DNA from: Acidobacteriota bacterium | Lineage (GTDB): Bacteria; Acidobacteriota; Terriglobia; Versatilivoradales; Versatilivoraceae | NCBI GenBank assembly: GCA_022821775.1 | Contig: JAJECY010000078.1 | Location: 1-35,858 of the forward strand | DNA length: 35,858 nucleotides | Direction of reading: 5' to 3' | In this document: positions 7,447 to 17,030 of the stretch, piece by piece | Layout: each line of letters begins with the position of its first letter | How positions within the stretch are numbered: the stretch's first letter is position 1 | The notes under the pieces: generated by a model | Database searches by the model: none | Told to the model about the DNA's origin: nothing | What the model saw: only the letters and a program-made list of their open reading frames with translations | Position numbers and translations under genes: made by a program

Positions 7447-9642
7447 ATGAGCCGACTCCTGATCGTATCCAACCGACTGCCCATTACCGTAAAGTCGGAG
7501 CAGGGCAAGATCCGCGTGAGCGAGTCCATCGGAGGCCTGGCTACCGGCCTGCGCGGCCCTCACCAATCGGGGGAATCCCTCTGGGTGGGTTGGCCCGGCG
7601 AGGTCTCGAGCCGGGAGGGCCAGCGCTCCCATCTGGAAAGGGAGCTGGCCGAACTCCGGGCGGTGCCGGTCTACCTCACCCAGAGCGAGATCAACCGATA
7701 CTACGAGGCCTTCTCAAATGGCGTGCTCTGGCCTCTGTTCCACTATCAGACAGACCTGATTCAACGGGACGCCTGGAGGCACTGGGAGACCTACCGGGAA
7801 GTCAACCGACATTTCGCCGAAGTGGTCGCTCGGGAATACCGAAGCGGCGACCTGGTTTGGGTCCACGACTATCAGCTCACCCTGGTGCCGGCCATGCTGC
7901 GCCGCCTGCTGCCCCAGGCCAGAATCGGATTCTTCCTGCACATCCCCTTCCCTTCCTCCGAAGTCTTCCGGATCCTCCCCTGGCGCAACCAGATGCTGGA
8001 AGGCATCCTGGGAGCCGATCTGATCGGATTCCACACCTTCTCCTACATGCGGCATTTTGCGCGGGCCATCTTGCTGGTTCTGGGCGTGGAATCTCAGGGC
8101 GAAACGCTGACCTTCGAGGAACGAAAGATCCTCATGGGCGTCTTCCCCATCGGCGTCGACGCCGCCGAGTTCGGAAGGCTGGCCGACCGGGAATCGGTGC
8201 TGGCCAAGGCGAAGGCCGTGCGGCAGGAGTGCGGCGGGCGCAAGTTGATACTGGGGGTGGACCGGCTCGATTACACCAAGGGACTGCCGCGGCGCATGTT
8301 GGCCATGGATCGACTGCTGGAGCGGGAACCCGAGTTGAGGGACAAGGTGCGCATGATTCAGATTGTGGTGCCCTCTCGCACCAGGGTCGACTCCTACGAG
8401 CAGTACCGCCAGCATCTGGACGAGCTGGTGGGCCGGATCAACGGCGCCCACGCGACTGTAAACTCGGTGCCCATACACTACCTCTACCGCTCCATACCCC
8501 AAACCGAGCTGGTCGCGCTCTACCGCTCGGCCGACCTGATGCTGGTCACTCCCCTGCGGGACGGAATGAACCTGGTGGCCAAGGAGTTTGTGGCCTCCCG
8601 CCCCGATGAAGACGGCATTTTGATGCTTAGCGAGTTTGCCGGGGCTGCCGAAGAGCTGCGCGAAGCCGTGTCCGTCAACCCCTACGACATCGACGGAGTG
8701 GCCTCCACTATCAGCAACAGTCTTTCCCTTCCTGAGGAAGAACGGCGGGCCCGCATGCGGGTACTGCGCAGCCGCGTTCTGACGTACGACTGCTACCACT
8801 GGGCGAACAGCTTCATCAACGCTCTCGAAACGGCTCCGGGAGTCACCACCCAACCCCTGGAGGCCCAGTCGGCCCACGCCAGGATGGAGGCAATGCTGGA
8901 GAAGCTGAGTGGTTCCGACCGCTTGCTGCTGTTGCTGGATTACGACGGCACGCTGGTGCCACTGGCCAGCTCGCCCCAATTGGCCGTTCCCGACCCCGAG
9001 GTGAAGAAGCTGCTCAAAGCCCTGGCGGCGCGGCCGGGCACCGCCGTCCACATTGTCAGCGGCCGTCCGGCCCCCGTCCTGGAAAGCTGGTTGGGTGGAA
9101 TGCCCATCGGACTGCATGCGGAACATGGCTTCTGGTCCCGCCCGGAACCGGGAAGTCCCTGGCAGCGCAACAGCCCGGACGACTCCAGGTGGAAGGAGGT
9201 CATTCTGCCCATTCTGGAGCAGTTCGCTTCCTGGACCCCGGGCTCCCTGATCGAGCGGAAGAGCGCGGGGCTGGCCTGGCACTACCGGATGGCCGACCCC
9301 GAGCTGGGCAAAGCCCATGCCCGGGATCTCCAAAATCGGATCGAGGGGATCTTGCCGGACCTGTCCGCCGAAATGGTGATGGGCCACAAAGTGGTGGAGG
9401 TGCGTGCCCGGGGCATCCACAAGGGCATGGTCGTCCCCTCGCTGGCAAAGGCGGGAGAAGGAGACTGGACCATCCTGGCGGTGGGAGACGACCGCTCCGA
9501 CGAAGAGCTGTTCGCGGCCCTGCCGACTGGCAGCTTTGCCGTCCACGTCGGTTCCGGCGAGAGCCGGGCCGGCTACAGGCTGCCCGATCCGGCCGCGGTC
9601 AGGGAGTTCCTCTCCCGGCTGCTTGAAGCCGAACCCCGCTGA
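7447..9642 (+). CDS. Bifunctional trehalose-6-phosphate synthase/phosphatase (OtsA-OtsB fusion)
   Basis: A 731-residue fusion that should make trehalose from UDP-glucose and glucose-6-phosphate in two steps, in the cytoplasm. Residues about 1-470 are a GT20 synthase: the GGLATGLR substrate loop, [36 protein letters not shown] and [15 protein letters not shown] are all present. Residues about 490-731 are a HAD phosphatase: the nucleophile motif DYDGT (D498, D500), VHIVSGRP, the Lys-bearing RGIHKG and the Mg-binding [10 protein letters not shown]. Both active sites look intact. The gene stands alone behind its own promoter. Trehalose is an osmotic and desiccation protectant, which fits a soil or marine organism. 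Confidence 0.95.
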   Translation: MSRLLIVSNRLPITVKSEQGKIRVSESIGGLATGLRGPHQSGESLWVGWPGEVSSREGQRSHLERELAELRAVPVYLTQSEINRYYEAFSNGVLWPLFHYQTDLIQRDAWRHWETYREVNRHFAEVVAREYRSGDLVWVHDYQLTLVPAMLRRLLPQARIGFFLHIPFPSSEVFRILPWRNQMLEGILGADLIGFHTFSYMRHFARAILLVLGVESQGETLTFEERKILMGVFPIGVDAAEFGRLADRESVLAKAKAVRQECGGRKLILGVDRLDYTKGLPRRMLAMDRLLEREPELRDKVRMIQIVVPSRTRVDSYEQYRQHLDELVGRINGAHATVNSVPIHYLYRSIPQTELVALYRSADLMLVTPLRDGMNLVAKEFVASRPDEDGILMLSEFAGAAEELREAVSVNPYDIDGVASTISNSLSLPEEERRARMRVLRSRVLTYDCYHWANSFINALETAPGVTTQPLEAQSAHARMEAMLEKLSGSDRLLLLLDYDGTLVPLASSPQLAVPDPEVKKLLKALAARPGTAVHIVSGRPAPVLESWLGGMPIGLHAEHGFWSRPEPGSPWQRNSPDDSRWKEVILPILEQFASWTPGSLIERKSAGLAWHYRMADPELGKAHARDLQNRIEGILPDLSAEMVMGHKVVEVRARGIHKGMVVPSLAKAGEGDWTILAVGDDRSDEELFAALPTGSFAVHVGSGESRAGYRLPDPAAVREFLSRLLEAEPR

Positions 9643-9722
9643 CAATCGCTTCTCAGCTCCCGGACCCGACTGGAGTCCTCCCCACCTTACCGGCCCACGC
9701 CCCCCGGAGAGAAACTCTTCCT

Positions 9723-10565
9723 CTATTGTCCCGACGTGAACACGTCCAGCATGGGAACCGGACCGCCGCTGGTAACCACCGTCGGCATCACTCCATTCCA
9801 CTTGTCCACGGCGGCCCTTTGAACCTCGATTTGCCGCAGCTGAATCAACTGGCTGGTTACCTGTGCCCGTTGCAGTTCCAGGCCCTTGGCTTCGGCCCGA
9901 GCCTGCTCGATCTGCTGCTTGGCCTCGAACTCGACCCGCCGCAGCGCGTTCTCCGCTTCCAGTGCCTGTTGGACGGCCGTCACCTTGGCCTCGATGGCCT
10001 GCTGGAAGGCATTCGAAAACTGGAAATCGGTGATCGATACCTGCACAACCTCCAGGCCTCGCGGCTGCAATCGATCAGCCAGCAGTTCCTGCAGGGCGGT
10101 CTTTACCGCCGGGCGCTGGGTGATGAGTTCTTCGGCATTGTAGTTGGCCGTGGTCGATTTCACGGCTTCCTGAATATAGGGCTGAATCACCAGGCTTTCG
10201 TAGTTCCGCCGCAGGGCACGATAGACTTCCGCAACCTGGGCGGGCTGCAACTGGTAGTTCAAGGTGACTTCGGTGGTCACCACCTGCAGGTCCTTGCTGG
10301 AGGAGGTTGCGGGAGCGGTGTACTTGTTGATCTGGGTGGACATCAGCGCCACGTCCTCGATGAAGGGAACCTTGAAGTAGAGGCCCTCTTCCAGAATCTT
10401 CCCGGTCGGTGCGTCGAATCGCAGCAGAACGCCGCGCTGCCCGGCGCCCACCGTTCCGAAGGCTCCCGAGACGACGATCAGGGCGACAATCACCACGACT
10501 CCCATGGAAATGATCCTGCCCAGATTGACCGGCAACCGAACCTCGTCCCGTGAATATCTTGCCAT
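9723..10565 (-). CDS. SPFH/prohibitin family membrane protein
   Basis: A 280-residue prohibitin-type protein. A short cytoplasmic N-terminus is followed by one transmembrane helix (about residues 18-38, MGVVVIVALIVVSGAFG), then the SPFH domain starting with TVGAGQRGVLLRFDAPTG (about 40-200). A long alanine/glutamate-rich coiled coil (about 190-255, for example VEFEAKQQIEQARAEAKGLE) follows. Family members form ring-shaped membrane assemblies and often partner with FtsH-type proteases; no such partner lies in the window. ATG at 10565 has AAAGGAG upstream. The gene is divergent from the dehydrogenase gene and convergent with the trehalose gene. Confidence 0.9.
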   Translation of the reverse strand: MARYSRDEVRLPVNLGRIISMGVVVIVALIVVSGAFGTVGAGQRGVLLRFDAPTGKILEEGLYFKVPFIEDVALMSTQINKYTAPATSSSKDLQVVTTEVTLNYQLQPAQVAEVYRALRRNYESLVIQPYIQEAVKSTTANYNAEELITQRPAVKTALQELLADRLQPRGLEVVQVSITDFQFSNAFQQAIEAKVTAVQQALEAENALRRVEFEAKQQIEQARAEAKGLELQRAQVTSQLIQLRQIEVQRAAVDKWNGVMPTVVTSGGPVPMLDVFTSGQ

Positions 10566-10906
10566 TGTGATCTCCTTTCCGTTACGGGGATTGCTACTGC
10601 ATATTCATGCACCCATTCTACTTGAGCCAAGAGAGAAGGGCATGTTTTTCGGAAGAGGCCCTGGGGCTGCCGGCAGCCGCCCCCCTTCCCGAACCGGGAA
10701 TCACTGTCAACCGGGCGGGAAGAAGGGAGGCTCCTCGCGCGTGTTTTCCCGGCAGCAAGACACCTATCCCGCCGCCCGGCCCAAAGAAGGGGAGGACCGG
10801 GCCGGTCGTGTATAATCAGGCCGCCGGGCGGATGCAGCCCGACTCCGGTATCCCCGGAAACACACACCTTTGTTGCTCTTTATCCTCAAGCCCGGAGACC
10901 CAACCC
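10566..10906. other. 341-bp divergent intergenic region
   Basis: No protein-like ORF was found between the divergently transcribed SPFH and dehydrogenase genes. The only signal seen is a TATAAT at 10811-10816 (plus strand), 91 nt before the dehydrogenase ATG, without a recognisable -35 hexamer at the usual spacing. It may be the -10 element of that gene. Confidence 0.4.
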
Positions 10907-11974
10907 ATGCCCACATTCAACCCACAAGATCTCCGCGAGATCGGATACCGGCTCTTTCAGACGGCCGGCTGCCGAGAAGATGACAGCCGCGCCGTGGTCG
11001 ACCACATCGTGGAGTCGAATCTCTTCGGCCACCCCTCCCACGGAGTGATGCGATACGCGGAATATCTTCGCGCCCTGCGAGACGGTCGCTTCAAGCCCCG
11101 GGCCACTCCCAGGATTGTCAGCGATCATCCCTGCACGGCCGTGGTGGACGCCAACGGAGCCCTGGGACAGATCGGGGCCAATTTCGCCACCCGCCTGGCC
11201 ATCGAAAAGGCCCGCACCCAGGGAATGGCGGCGATCGGCCTGCGCAACACCAGCCACATCGGCCGGGTGGGGGCCTATCCCCTGGAGATCGCCAGAGAGG
11301 GCCTGATCGGATCCATTTTCGTCAACGCGGGTCGGCTGGGCTATCAGATCGCCCCCTTCGGCGGAATCGACGGGCGCCTCAGCACCAACCCCCTGGCCTT
11401 TGCGGCGCCGCGGCGCCAGGACGACCCGATTTTCATCGACATGACCACCTCCATGGCGGCCGAGGGCAAGATACGGGTCGCCATGAATCAGGGCAAGAGC
11501 CTGCCCGAGGGATGGATCATCGACTCGGAGGGTCGACCCACCACCGACCCCCACAAGTTTAAGGGAGATCCGCCGGGAGCCATTCTGCCGCTGGGAGGGC
11601 CCGTGGGCCACAAGGGCTACGGCCTCAGCATCATGGTGGAGATCCTGGGAGGGGCCCTCAGCGGGGAGGGATGCGCCGCCGGGGAACGCACCATGTCCAG
11701 CAACGGCGTCCTGATAACCGCCTATCGCATCGAGGACTTTTGCGACCTGGACCGCTACTACGACGAAGTGGACTCCCTGATCGCCCATGTCAAGTCCAGC
11801 CGCCTGGCCGAGGGCTTCAGCGAAATTCTGGCCCCCGGCGAACCCGAATATCGTAGCGCCCGCCGCACCCAGGCGGAGGGCATCACCGTGGACGACAACA
11901 CCTGGGCCCAAATCTGCGAAGAGGCCCGCTGGCTGGGACTCTCCCCCGAAGACTGGCCGGGTGAAGCCGGTTGA
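10907..11974 (+). CDS. Malate/L-lactate dehydrogenase family (Ldh_2) oxidoreductase
   Basis: A 355-residue member of the LDH2/MDH2 (YlbC, ureidoglycolate and delta1-piperideine-2-carboxylate reductase) family, NAD(P)-dependent 2-oxo/2-hydroxy acid oxidoreductases unrelated to classical LDH. Diagnostic features are SNLFGHPSHGVMR near residues 41-53, the catalytic His in NTSHIGRVGAYP, the segment GRLSTNPLAFAAP, and GHKGYGLSIMVEILGGALSG near the C-terminal third. Substrate cannot be fixed from sequence. It is the first gene of a plus-strand run, but a promoter-like site before the next gene suggests they are not strictly one operon. Confidence 0.88.
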   Translation: MPTFNPQDLREIGYRLFQTAGCREDDSRAVVDHIVESNLFGHPSHGVMRYAEYLRALRDGRFKPRATPRIVSDHPCTAVVDANGALGQIGANFATRLAIEKARTQGMAAIGLRNTSHIGRVGAYPLEIAREGLIGSIFVNAGRLGYQIAPFGGIDGRLSTNPLAFAAPRRQDDPIFIDMTTSMAAEGKIRVAMNQGKSLPEGWIIDSEGRPTTDPHKFKGDPPGAILPLGGPVGHKGYGLSIMVEILGGALSGEGCAAGERTMSSNGVLITAYRIEDFCDLDRYYDEVDSLIAHVKSSRLAEGFSEILAPGEPEYRSARRTQAEGITVDDNTWAQICEEARWLGLSPEDWPGEAG

Positions 11975-12001
11975 ACCGATATCGCCGCTTTCCGGTATAC
12001 T
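11971..12001 (+). promoter_or_regulatory. Possible promoter of the cysteine desulfurase gene
   Basis: TTGAAC (11971-11976) and TATACT (11996-12001) are separated by 19 nt, somewhat longer than ideal. The -35 overlaps the stop codon of the dehydrogenase gene. The desulfurase ATG is 71 nt downstream. Confidence 0.35.
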
Positions 12002-12071
12002 ACCCCTAGTCGAGAAACGGCGTCCGACGAAGAGATCGTTCCCCCAACCTGCCACTGATTGGGTCACAGCC

Positions 12072-13250
12072 ATGCGGCGTATCTATCTGGACAACAACGC
12101 GACTACCCGGGTGGCACCGGAGGTGCTGGAAGCCATGCTGCCTTACTATGGGGAGGTCTTCGGCAACCCCTCCAGCGTGCACGGGTACGGGCAGGAGGCC
12201 AAGGAGGCCCTGGACCTGGCTCGGGAACAGGTGGCTGACCTGCTGAACTCGGAGCCCAACGAGATCGTGTTCACCGGCGGCGGCACCGAGAGCGACAACC
12301 TGGCCATCCGGGGAGTCATGGAAGCGGCCCAGGGGACCGCCGGGCACCTGGTGACCTCGCAGATCGAGCACCATGCCGTGATCCACACCTGCGAGCACCT
12401 GGAAAAACGCGGCGTGGAGGTCACCTACCTCCCCGTCAATCGGGAAGGGGTGGTGGATCCCGAGCAGGTCGCCCGGGCCGTGCGGGCGGACACCCGGCTG
12501 ATTTCCATCATGGTCGCCAACAACGAGACGGGCGTCCTGCAGCCGGTCCGCCGGATCGGCGACATCGCCCGGGAGCGGGGAGTGGTCTTCCACTCGGATG
12601 CGGTTCAGGCGGCCGGCAAGATCCCGCTGGATACGGCCGAGCTTGGAGTCGACCTGCTCACCATCAGCGCCCACAAGTTTCATGGGCCCAAGGGAGTGGG
12701 TGCCCTCTTCGTGAGGAAGGGCACGCGCCTGCGTCCCCTCTTCCATGGCGGGGGCCATGAGAGGAACCGCCGGGCGGGAACCGAGAACGTGCCGCAGATC
12801 GTCGGACTCGGTCGGGCCGCCGAACTGGCCCGGGAGTCCATGGATGAGGAAGGCGAGCGGGTTCGGAAACTGAGGAACTGGTTCGAGCAGGAGGTGCAGC
12901 GGCGAGTTCCCGAGGTGTCGGTCAACGGCCACAACGAGTCGAGGCTGTGCAACACTTCCAACCTGCGCTTTGCCGGGGCCGAGGCGGAAGGGCTGATCAT
13001 CAATCTGGACCTGGCGGGAGTAGCCTGTTCCACCGGGTCCGCCTGCTCCTCCGGGGCCATCGAGCCCTCCCACGTATTGACGGCCATGGGTCTTTCTCCG
13101 GCCGAGGCTTTCGAGTGCCTCCGCTTCAGCTTGTCCAGGGACACCGGCCGGGAGGACCTGGCCGGCGTGCTGGACCTGCTGCCCGACCTGGTCGCCCGGC
13201 AACGGGAGATGTCCTCTCCCGAAAAACATGCCTATTCCATGATCTCCTGA
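12072..13250 (+). CDS. Cysteine desulfurase (IscS/NifS family)
   Basis: A 392-residue PLP-dependent class V aminotransferase-fold enzyme that takes sulfur from cysteine as an enzyme persulfide and leaves alanine. Visible residues are the YLDNNATT N-terminus, H101 in IEHHAV, D176 and Q179 in HSDAVQAAG, the PLP lysine K202 in SAHKFHGPKG, and the persulfide cysteine C325 in SACSSG. Group I (IscS/NifS-type) features, with a full-length catalytic loop, are present. No iscU or iscR neighbours were seen. The adjacent mnmA gene (114 nt downstream, same strand) points to a role in tRNA thiolation. The ATG follows a weak ribosome site. Confidence 0.95.
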   Translation: MRRIYLDNNATTRVAPEVLEAMLPYYGEVFGNPSSVHGYGQEAKEALDLAREQVADLLNSEPNEIVFTGGGTESDNLAIRGVMEAAQGTAGHLVTSQIEHHAVIHTCEHLEKRGVEVTYLPVNREGVVDPEQVARAVRADTRLISIMVANNETGVLQPVRRIGDIARERGVVFHSDAVQAAGKIPLDTAELGVDLLTISAHKFHGPKGVGALFVRKGTRLRPLFHGGGHERNRRAGTENVPQIVGLGRAAELARESMDEEGERVRKLRNWFEQEVQRRVPEVSVNGHNESRLCNTSNLRFAGAEAEGLIINLDLAGVACSTGSACSSGAIEPSHVLTAMGLSPAEAFECLRFSLSRDTGREDLAGVLDLLPDLVARQREMSSPEKHAYSMIS

Positions 13251-13363
13251 GCCCAGCCCGCACCAGGCTGGGATCTGCCGGGCCGGGACAACCGTTTCCC
13301 CATTTTCCCTTTCGCACAGACGGATTTCGAACGGGCGCCCGACCCTGGTGAGTGGTGGCCAGT

Positions 13364-14563
13364 ATGTCAGAGAAAATTGTCATTGCCATGAGCGGCGGGG
13401 TGGACAGCTCGACCGCCGCGGCCCTGCTGAAGGACCAGGGGCGGGAGGTGGTCGGCCTCTCCATGCAGTTGTGGGACTATACCCGGCGGGAAACCGGCGA
13501 CGACGAGGCCTGGGAGCGAAAGAACTCGGGAACCTGCTGCTCGCTGGACGATATCCACGACGCCCGGCGAGTGGCCCGCTTCCTCGACATCCCCTTTTAC
13601 GTGGTGAACTTCGAGCGGGCTTTCGAGCAGGAGGTGGTGCGTCCCTTCGTTGAGAGCTACCTCAGCGGGGAGACTCCCATACCCTGCACCCGCTGCAACA
13701 CCCTCATGAAGTTCGACCGGTTGCTGGCGCGGGCCAACCAGATCGGCGCAGACCGGATCGCCACCGGCCATTACGCCCGCATCCGCCACAACCCCGGGAC
13801 CGGCCGCCATGAGCTTCTCCGCGCCGTCGACCGGAGCAAGGACCAGTCCTTTTTCCTGTTCGACCTCACCCAGGCCCAGTTGAGCCGCATGCTCTTTCCC
13901 CTGGGCGATCTCACCAAGGCCGAGGTGCGCGGCATGGCCGAGTCCTATCGCCTGCCCATTGCCGACAAGCCGGAAAGCCAGGAGATCTGCTTCATTCCCA
14001 CCAAGGACACGGGACGGTTCGTGGAAAGGTACCTGGAAAAGACACGGGCGCCGGCCGGAGGAGCAAACGGCTCGAAGCAGGACTCGACGCCGGATCTCGC
14101 CCCCTCGGATCGGGGAACTTCGGGTCCGATCGTCGACCGGCAGGGAGAGGTGCTGGGAGAGCACCCCGGAATCCACCACTTCACGGTAGGACAGCGGAGG
14201 GGACTGGGAGTGGCTGCCGGAGAGCGGCTCTACGTCATCGAGACCGACCCCCGCCACAATCGGGTCGTAGTGGGCCCGGACAGCGCTCTGCTCCGGACCG
14301 GCCTGATCGCCTCCCGGGTCAACTGGATCTCCATTGAGAAGTGCACCGGGGCGCTGCGGGTCCAGGCGCAGATTCGCAGCCGGCATCAGGCAGCCGAAGC
14401 CACTCTGTCGGCTCGGGAGGACGGATCGGTGGAGGTCCGCTTCGACGAGCCTCAGCGGGCCGTGACCCCGGGGCAGGCCGTGGTCTTCTACCAGGACGAG
14501 CTGGTGGTGGGCGGCGGCTGGATTCAGGAAGGACTATTGCCTGTATCTCCAGACAGGTCGTAA
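13364..14563 (+). CDS. mnmA: tRNA-specific 2-thiouridylase MnmA
   Basis: A 399-residue ATP-pyrophosphatase-type enzyme that adds sulfur to U34 of tRNA Lys, Glu and Gln. The PP-loop SGGVDSS (10-16) binds ATP. The catalytic cysteines are C108 in PIPCTRCN and C209 in ESQEICF, matching the C102/C199 pair of the E. coli enzyme. The C-terminal part has the expected HHFTVGQRRGLG tRNA-binding segment and a beta-barrel. About 20 extra, low-complexity residues (GGANGSKQDSTPDLAPSDRG) are inserted between KTRAPA and the GPIVDRQGEVLG strand. A GTG at 13352 is an alternative start; ATG at 13364 gives the usual N-terminus. The upstream desulfurase is the likely sulfur donor. Confidence 0.95.
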   Translation: MSEKIVIAMSGGVDSSTAAALLKDQGREVVGLSMQLWDYTRRETGDDEAWERKNSGTCCSLDDIHDARRVARFLDIPFYVVNFERAFEQEVVRPFVESYLSGETPIPCTRCNTLMKFDRLLARANQIGADRIATGHYARIRHNPGTGRHELLRAVDRSKDQSFFLFDLTQAQLSRMLFPLGDLTKAEVRGMAESYRLPIADKPESQEICFIPTKDTGRFVERYLEKTRAPAGGANGSKQDSTPDLAPSDRGTSGPIVDRQGEVLGEHPGIHHFTVGQRRGLGVAAGERLYVIETDPRHNRVVVGPDSALLRTGLIASRVNWISIEKCTGALRVQAQIRSRHQAAEATLSAREDGSVEVRFDEPQRAVTPGQAVVFYQDELVVGGGWIQEGLLPVSPDRS

Positions 14564-14616
14564 CGCTCCGGGACTGTTGCTGCCCGCACCGGCCGCCACG
14601 GCTGAACCCCGACCCC

Positions 14617-15645
14617 ATGAAGACGGGAATTCTCTGGGACGATCTATTCCTCAAGCACGACACCGGCCCCGCCCACCCGGAAAGCAAGGACCGCCTGCTT
14701 TCCATCCGGCGGGGGCTGGACTCCTACCCCCACCTCAAGGACCTCAAGCGGCTGGGCCTGAGAGCGGCCACCGAGGCGGAGCTCCGCCTGGTGCACCCCG
14801 CCGGCCATATTCGCGCTATCCAGCGTACTTCCGCCAAGCCCTTCAGCTATCTGGATCCCGACACGGCCGTCTGTGACGCCAGCTACGAGGTGGCTGTCCA
14901 CGCGGTGGGCGGGGTCCTGCAGATGATCGAGTCCCTGATGTCGGGCGAGATCGACAACGGCTTCGCCTTTGTGCGGCCGCCGGGGCACCACGCCGAACCC
15001 GAACGGGCCATGGGTTTCTGCCTCTTCAGCAACGTGGCCCTGGGCGCCGCCTACGCTCTGAAACGCTTCGGGCTGGAACGGGTCCTGGTGGTCGATTTCG
15101 ATGTCCACCACGGGAACGGCACTCAAGAGACCTTTTACCATCGCCGGGATGTCCTGTTCATCTCTACCCATCAGTTTCCGCTTTTCCCCGGAACCGGGGC
15201 CTTTCCCGAAACCGGCAGCTCCTCGGGCAAAGGCTTCACCCTCAACTTCCCCCTGCCCGCCGGCACCGGAGACAGTACGTACGACCAGATCTTCGACAAG
15301 ATCATCCTTCCGGTCGCCAAGGCTTATCGGCCCCAACTGATGCTGGTGTCGGCCGGCTTCGACGCCTACATGGAAGACCCCCTGGCCGGCATGCGGGTCA
15401 CTCCGGCCGGGTTCTCCTCCATGGCCCGCCAACTCAAGTTCCTGGCGGACACGGTCTGTCAGGGAAGGATGGTCCTGGTTCTGGAGGGCGGCTACCACCT
15501 CGAGGGATTGCAGGAAAGTGTGCTGCGGGTGCTGGACCAGCTCGGCGGGCATCCGGGACCCGTTCCGGCCCCGGGCCGCTCCGACCTGTTCGAAGCCGTC
15601 CTGGCCAGGGCCCGGACGCATTTCGGGGACCAATGGAAGTTCTGA
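14617..15645 (+). CDS. Histone deacetylase-like (arginase-fold) amidohydrolase
   Basis: A 342-residue class II histone-deacetylase-family protein, a zinc amidohydrolase. In bacteria such proteins remove acetyl groups from lysine, polyamines or small amides (the acetoin-utilisation AcuC and acetylpolyamine hydrolase group). The active-site parts are intact: HH at 124-125 in RPPGHHAE, zinc ligands D162 and H164 in DFDVHHGNGT, zinc ligand D249 in SAGFDAYMEDPL, and the catalytic Tyr Y293 in LEGGYH. It lies 53 nt after mnmA and may be co-transcribed with it. The substrate is unknown. Confidence 0.92.
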   Translation: MKTGILWDDLFLKHDTGPAHPESKDRLLSIRRGLDSYPHLKDLKRLGLRAATEAELRLVHPAGHIRAIQRTSAKPFSYLDPDTAVCDASYEVAVHAVGGVLQMIESLMSGEIDNGFAFVRPPGHHAEPERAMGFCLFSNVALGAAYALKRFGLERVLVVDFDVHHGNGTQETFYHRRDVLFISTHQFPLFPGTGAFPETGSSSGKGFTLNFPLPAGTGDSTYDQIFDKIILPVAKAYRPQLMLVSAGFDAYMEDPLAGMRVTPAGFSSMARQLKFLADTVCQGRMVLVLEGGYHLEGLQESVLRVLDQLGGHPGPVPAPGRSDLFEAVLARARTHFGDQWKF

Positions 15646-15668
15646 CGGTGAGCCGGCAGCCAAGCCGC

Positions 15669-15698
15669 TTGCGCCGCCCGGCGATTCTCTCCTATAAT
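15669..15698 (+). promoter_or_regulatory. Possible promoter before the secreted SmpA-like gene
   Basis: TTGCGC (15669-15674), an 18-nt spacer, and TATAAT (15693-15698) lie 50 nt before the ATG at 15748. The -10 is perfect; the -35 matches at its first three bases only. Confidence 0.4.
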
Positions 15699-15747
15699 TC
15701 AACCAAGAAGAACCAGCAAGCCCCCATTTCTTGCCAGGGTGGTCCTC

Positions 15748-16509
15748 ATGACGAGGCAGTTCGGCATCGCTCTTCTCGCTTTCGCCCTTCTCCCCCAACT
15801 CGCAATCGCCGAGGACGTGTCCTCCCAACTCAACACCCCGGCTCGCCGCGAGCTGGTTCGGGCGCTCTCCAGCGAGTACGCCACCCTGAAAGTCTCTCTT
15901 CCCATCAACAAGAGGGGGCTGACCGTAGACGACACCGGCGAGTTCGACTGGGAGAAGCATGAAATGGCCCTGCTTCGCAGCGGCCAGTTCATCACTTCGG
16001 GATTCAGGGTCCAGATCACCAAGATCAGCTTTGACAAGAAGAAATTGCGGTTCGAGCTCAACGGCGGCGGCAGAAAGTTGAAGAGGCGCATTCTGGAGCG
16101 GATCTACGCGGGCACGGCAACCTCGGTGACACCGCTGGCCAGACCTTCGGATGCCTCCAACCCCAAGGGCTCCTACGTCACCATCAAGTTCGATGAATTC
16201 GTTCCCGACCTGACACCTGAGGAGGTCAAGTCCATCCTCTCCACCGTGCTGGATTTCAGCAAGAAGAGCTCGACCAAGAGCTTCATGGAAGCTCAGCCCG
16301 AAGAGTTCAAGGAAGCCATTCGCAACAAGCGGGCGGCGGTGGGAATGGACAAGGACACGGTGCTGGCTTCAATGGGCCAGCCGCTACGGAGGGTGTGGGA
16401 AACCAAGGGCGAGACCGTTGTGGAGGAGTGGATCTACGGGGAGAGGCCCTACAAGGTGATTTTCGTGGAGTTCCACGAGGGAATCGTGGTCAGCGTCAAG
16501 GAATACTAG
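15748..16509 (+). CDS. Secreted protein with C-terminal SmpA/OmlA-like segment
   Basis: A 253-residue protein with a clear signal peptide (MTRQFGIALLAFALL...AIA, cleavage about residue 22). The middle part is of unrecognised fold with many Lys and Asp. The last 60 residues (GMDKDTVLASMGQPLRRVWE followed by EEWIYGE and a final beta pair) resemble the SmpA/OmlA (BamE-like) small-lipoprotein domain. There, GM.k..V...lG.P starts the helix and a WxY strand follows. No lipobox cysteine is present, so it would be soluble and periplasmic. GTG at 15739 is an alternative start; ATG at 15748 has AGGGTGG 5 nt upstream. Function unknown. Confidence 0.75.
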   Translation: MTRQFGIALLAFALLPQLAIAEDVSSQLNTPARRELVRALSSEYATLKVSLPINKRGLTVDDTGEFDWEKHEMALLRSGQFITSGFRVQITKISFDKKKLRFELNGGGRKLKRRILERIYAGTATSVTPLARPSDASNPKGSYVTIKFDEFVPDLTPEEVKSILSTVLDFSKKSSTKSFMEAQPEEFKEAIRNKRAAVGMDKDTVLASMGQPLRRVWETKGETVVEEWIYGERPYKVIFVEFHEGIVVSVKEY

Positions 16510-16549
16510 CCCGCATTTCGTCCCGCCATTCCTACACAATCTCCCTCAT

Positions 16550-17002
16550 TCAGAATTTCCTAATCTGCCGCAGTGCTTCGTAGACGACGACGGCGACGGC
16601 ATTGCTCAAGTTGAGACTGCGCGCCTTCTCGCCCCACATCGGTATCTTGAGGGACTGCTGCGGCTGGCTCTCGATCAGCTCCCGCGGCAATCCCCGGGTC
16701 TCGCATCCAAACACCAGGTAGTCCTCCCAGCGGTAGCCGGCCTCGGTGTAGAGTCGGGTGGCCTTGCTGGAGAGATAGTAGAAGCGGGCGCCGGGAGCCT
16801 TTTCCTGCAACTGCGCCAGGGAATCGTGGCGGGTTACCGTGAGGAACGGCCAGTAGTCCAGTCCGGCCCGTTTCAAGTGATGGTCCGAGAGCGAGAATCC
16901 CAGGGGTCCCACCAGGTGGAGCTGGCACTGGGTGAGGACGCAAAGCCGGCCGATGTTTCCCGTGTTCTGCGGAATCTCCGGCTCCACCAGGACTATATGC
17001 AT
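16550..17002 (-). CDS. trmL: tRNA (cytidine/uridine-34-2'-O)-methyltransferase TrmL
   Basis: A 150-residue SPOUT (trefoil-knot) methyltransferase that methylates the ribose of the wobble nucleotide in tRNA Leu, with S-adenosylmethionine as donor. Family marks are MHIVLVEPEIPQNTGNIGR at the N-terminus, VFGCETRGLP in the middle, and the C-terminal knot segment IPMWGEKARSLNLSNAVAVV. Length matches the family (about 150-160). The frame is open upstream, but ATG at 17002 gives the canonical start. It begins 28 nt after the stop of the propeller gene on the same strand and is probably the third gene of that operon. Confidence 0.95.
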   Translation of the reverse strand: MHIVLVEPEIPQNTGNIGRLCVLTQCQLHLVGPLGFSLSDHHLKRAGLDYWPFLTVTRHDSLAQLQEKAPGARFYYLSSKATRLYTEAGYRWEDYLVFGCETRGLPRELIESQPQQSLKIPMWGEKARSLNLSNAVAVVVYEALRQIRKF

Positions 17003-17030
17003 CTGAAAAATCCGCCGGGAGGGAGGACGC

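Noticed and set aside
7714-9801. Long minus-strand ORF opposite the trehalose gene
   Set aside because: Its His/Gln/Gly-rich translation is typical of an antisense shadow, and the plus strand encodes an intact two-domain enzyme.
10811-10816. TATAAT as a full promoter of the dehydrogenase gene
   Set aside because: No -35 hexamer at proper distance; reported only as a possible -10.
14617-15645. Histone deacetylase gene as recent transfer from a eukaryote
   Set aside because: The arginase-fold deacetylase family is common in bacteria and the gene's composition matches its neighbours.
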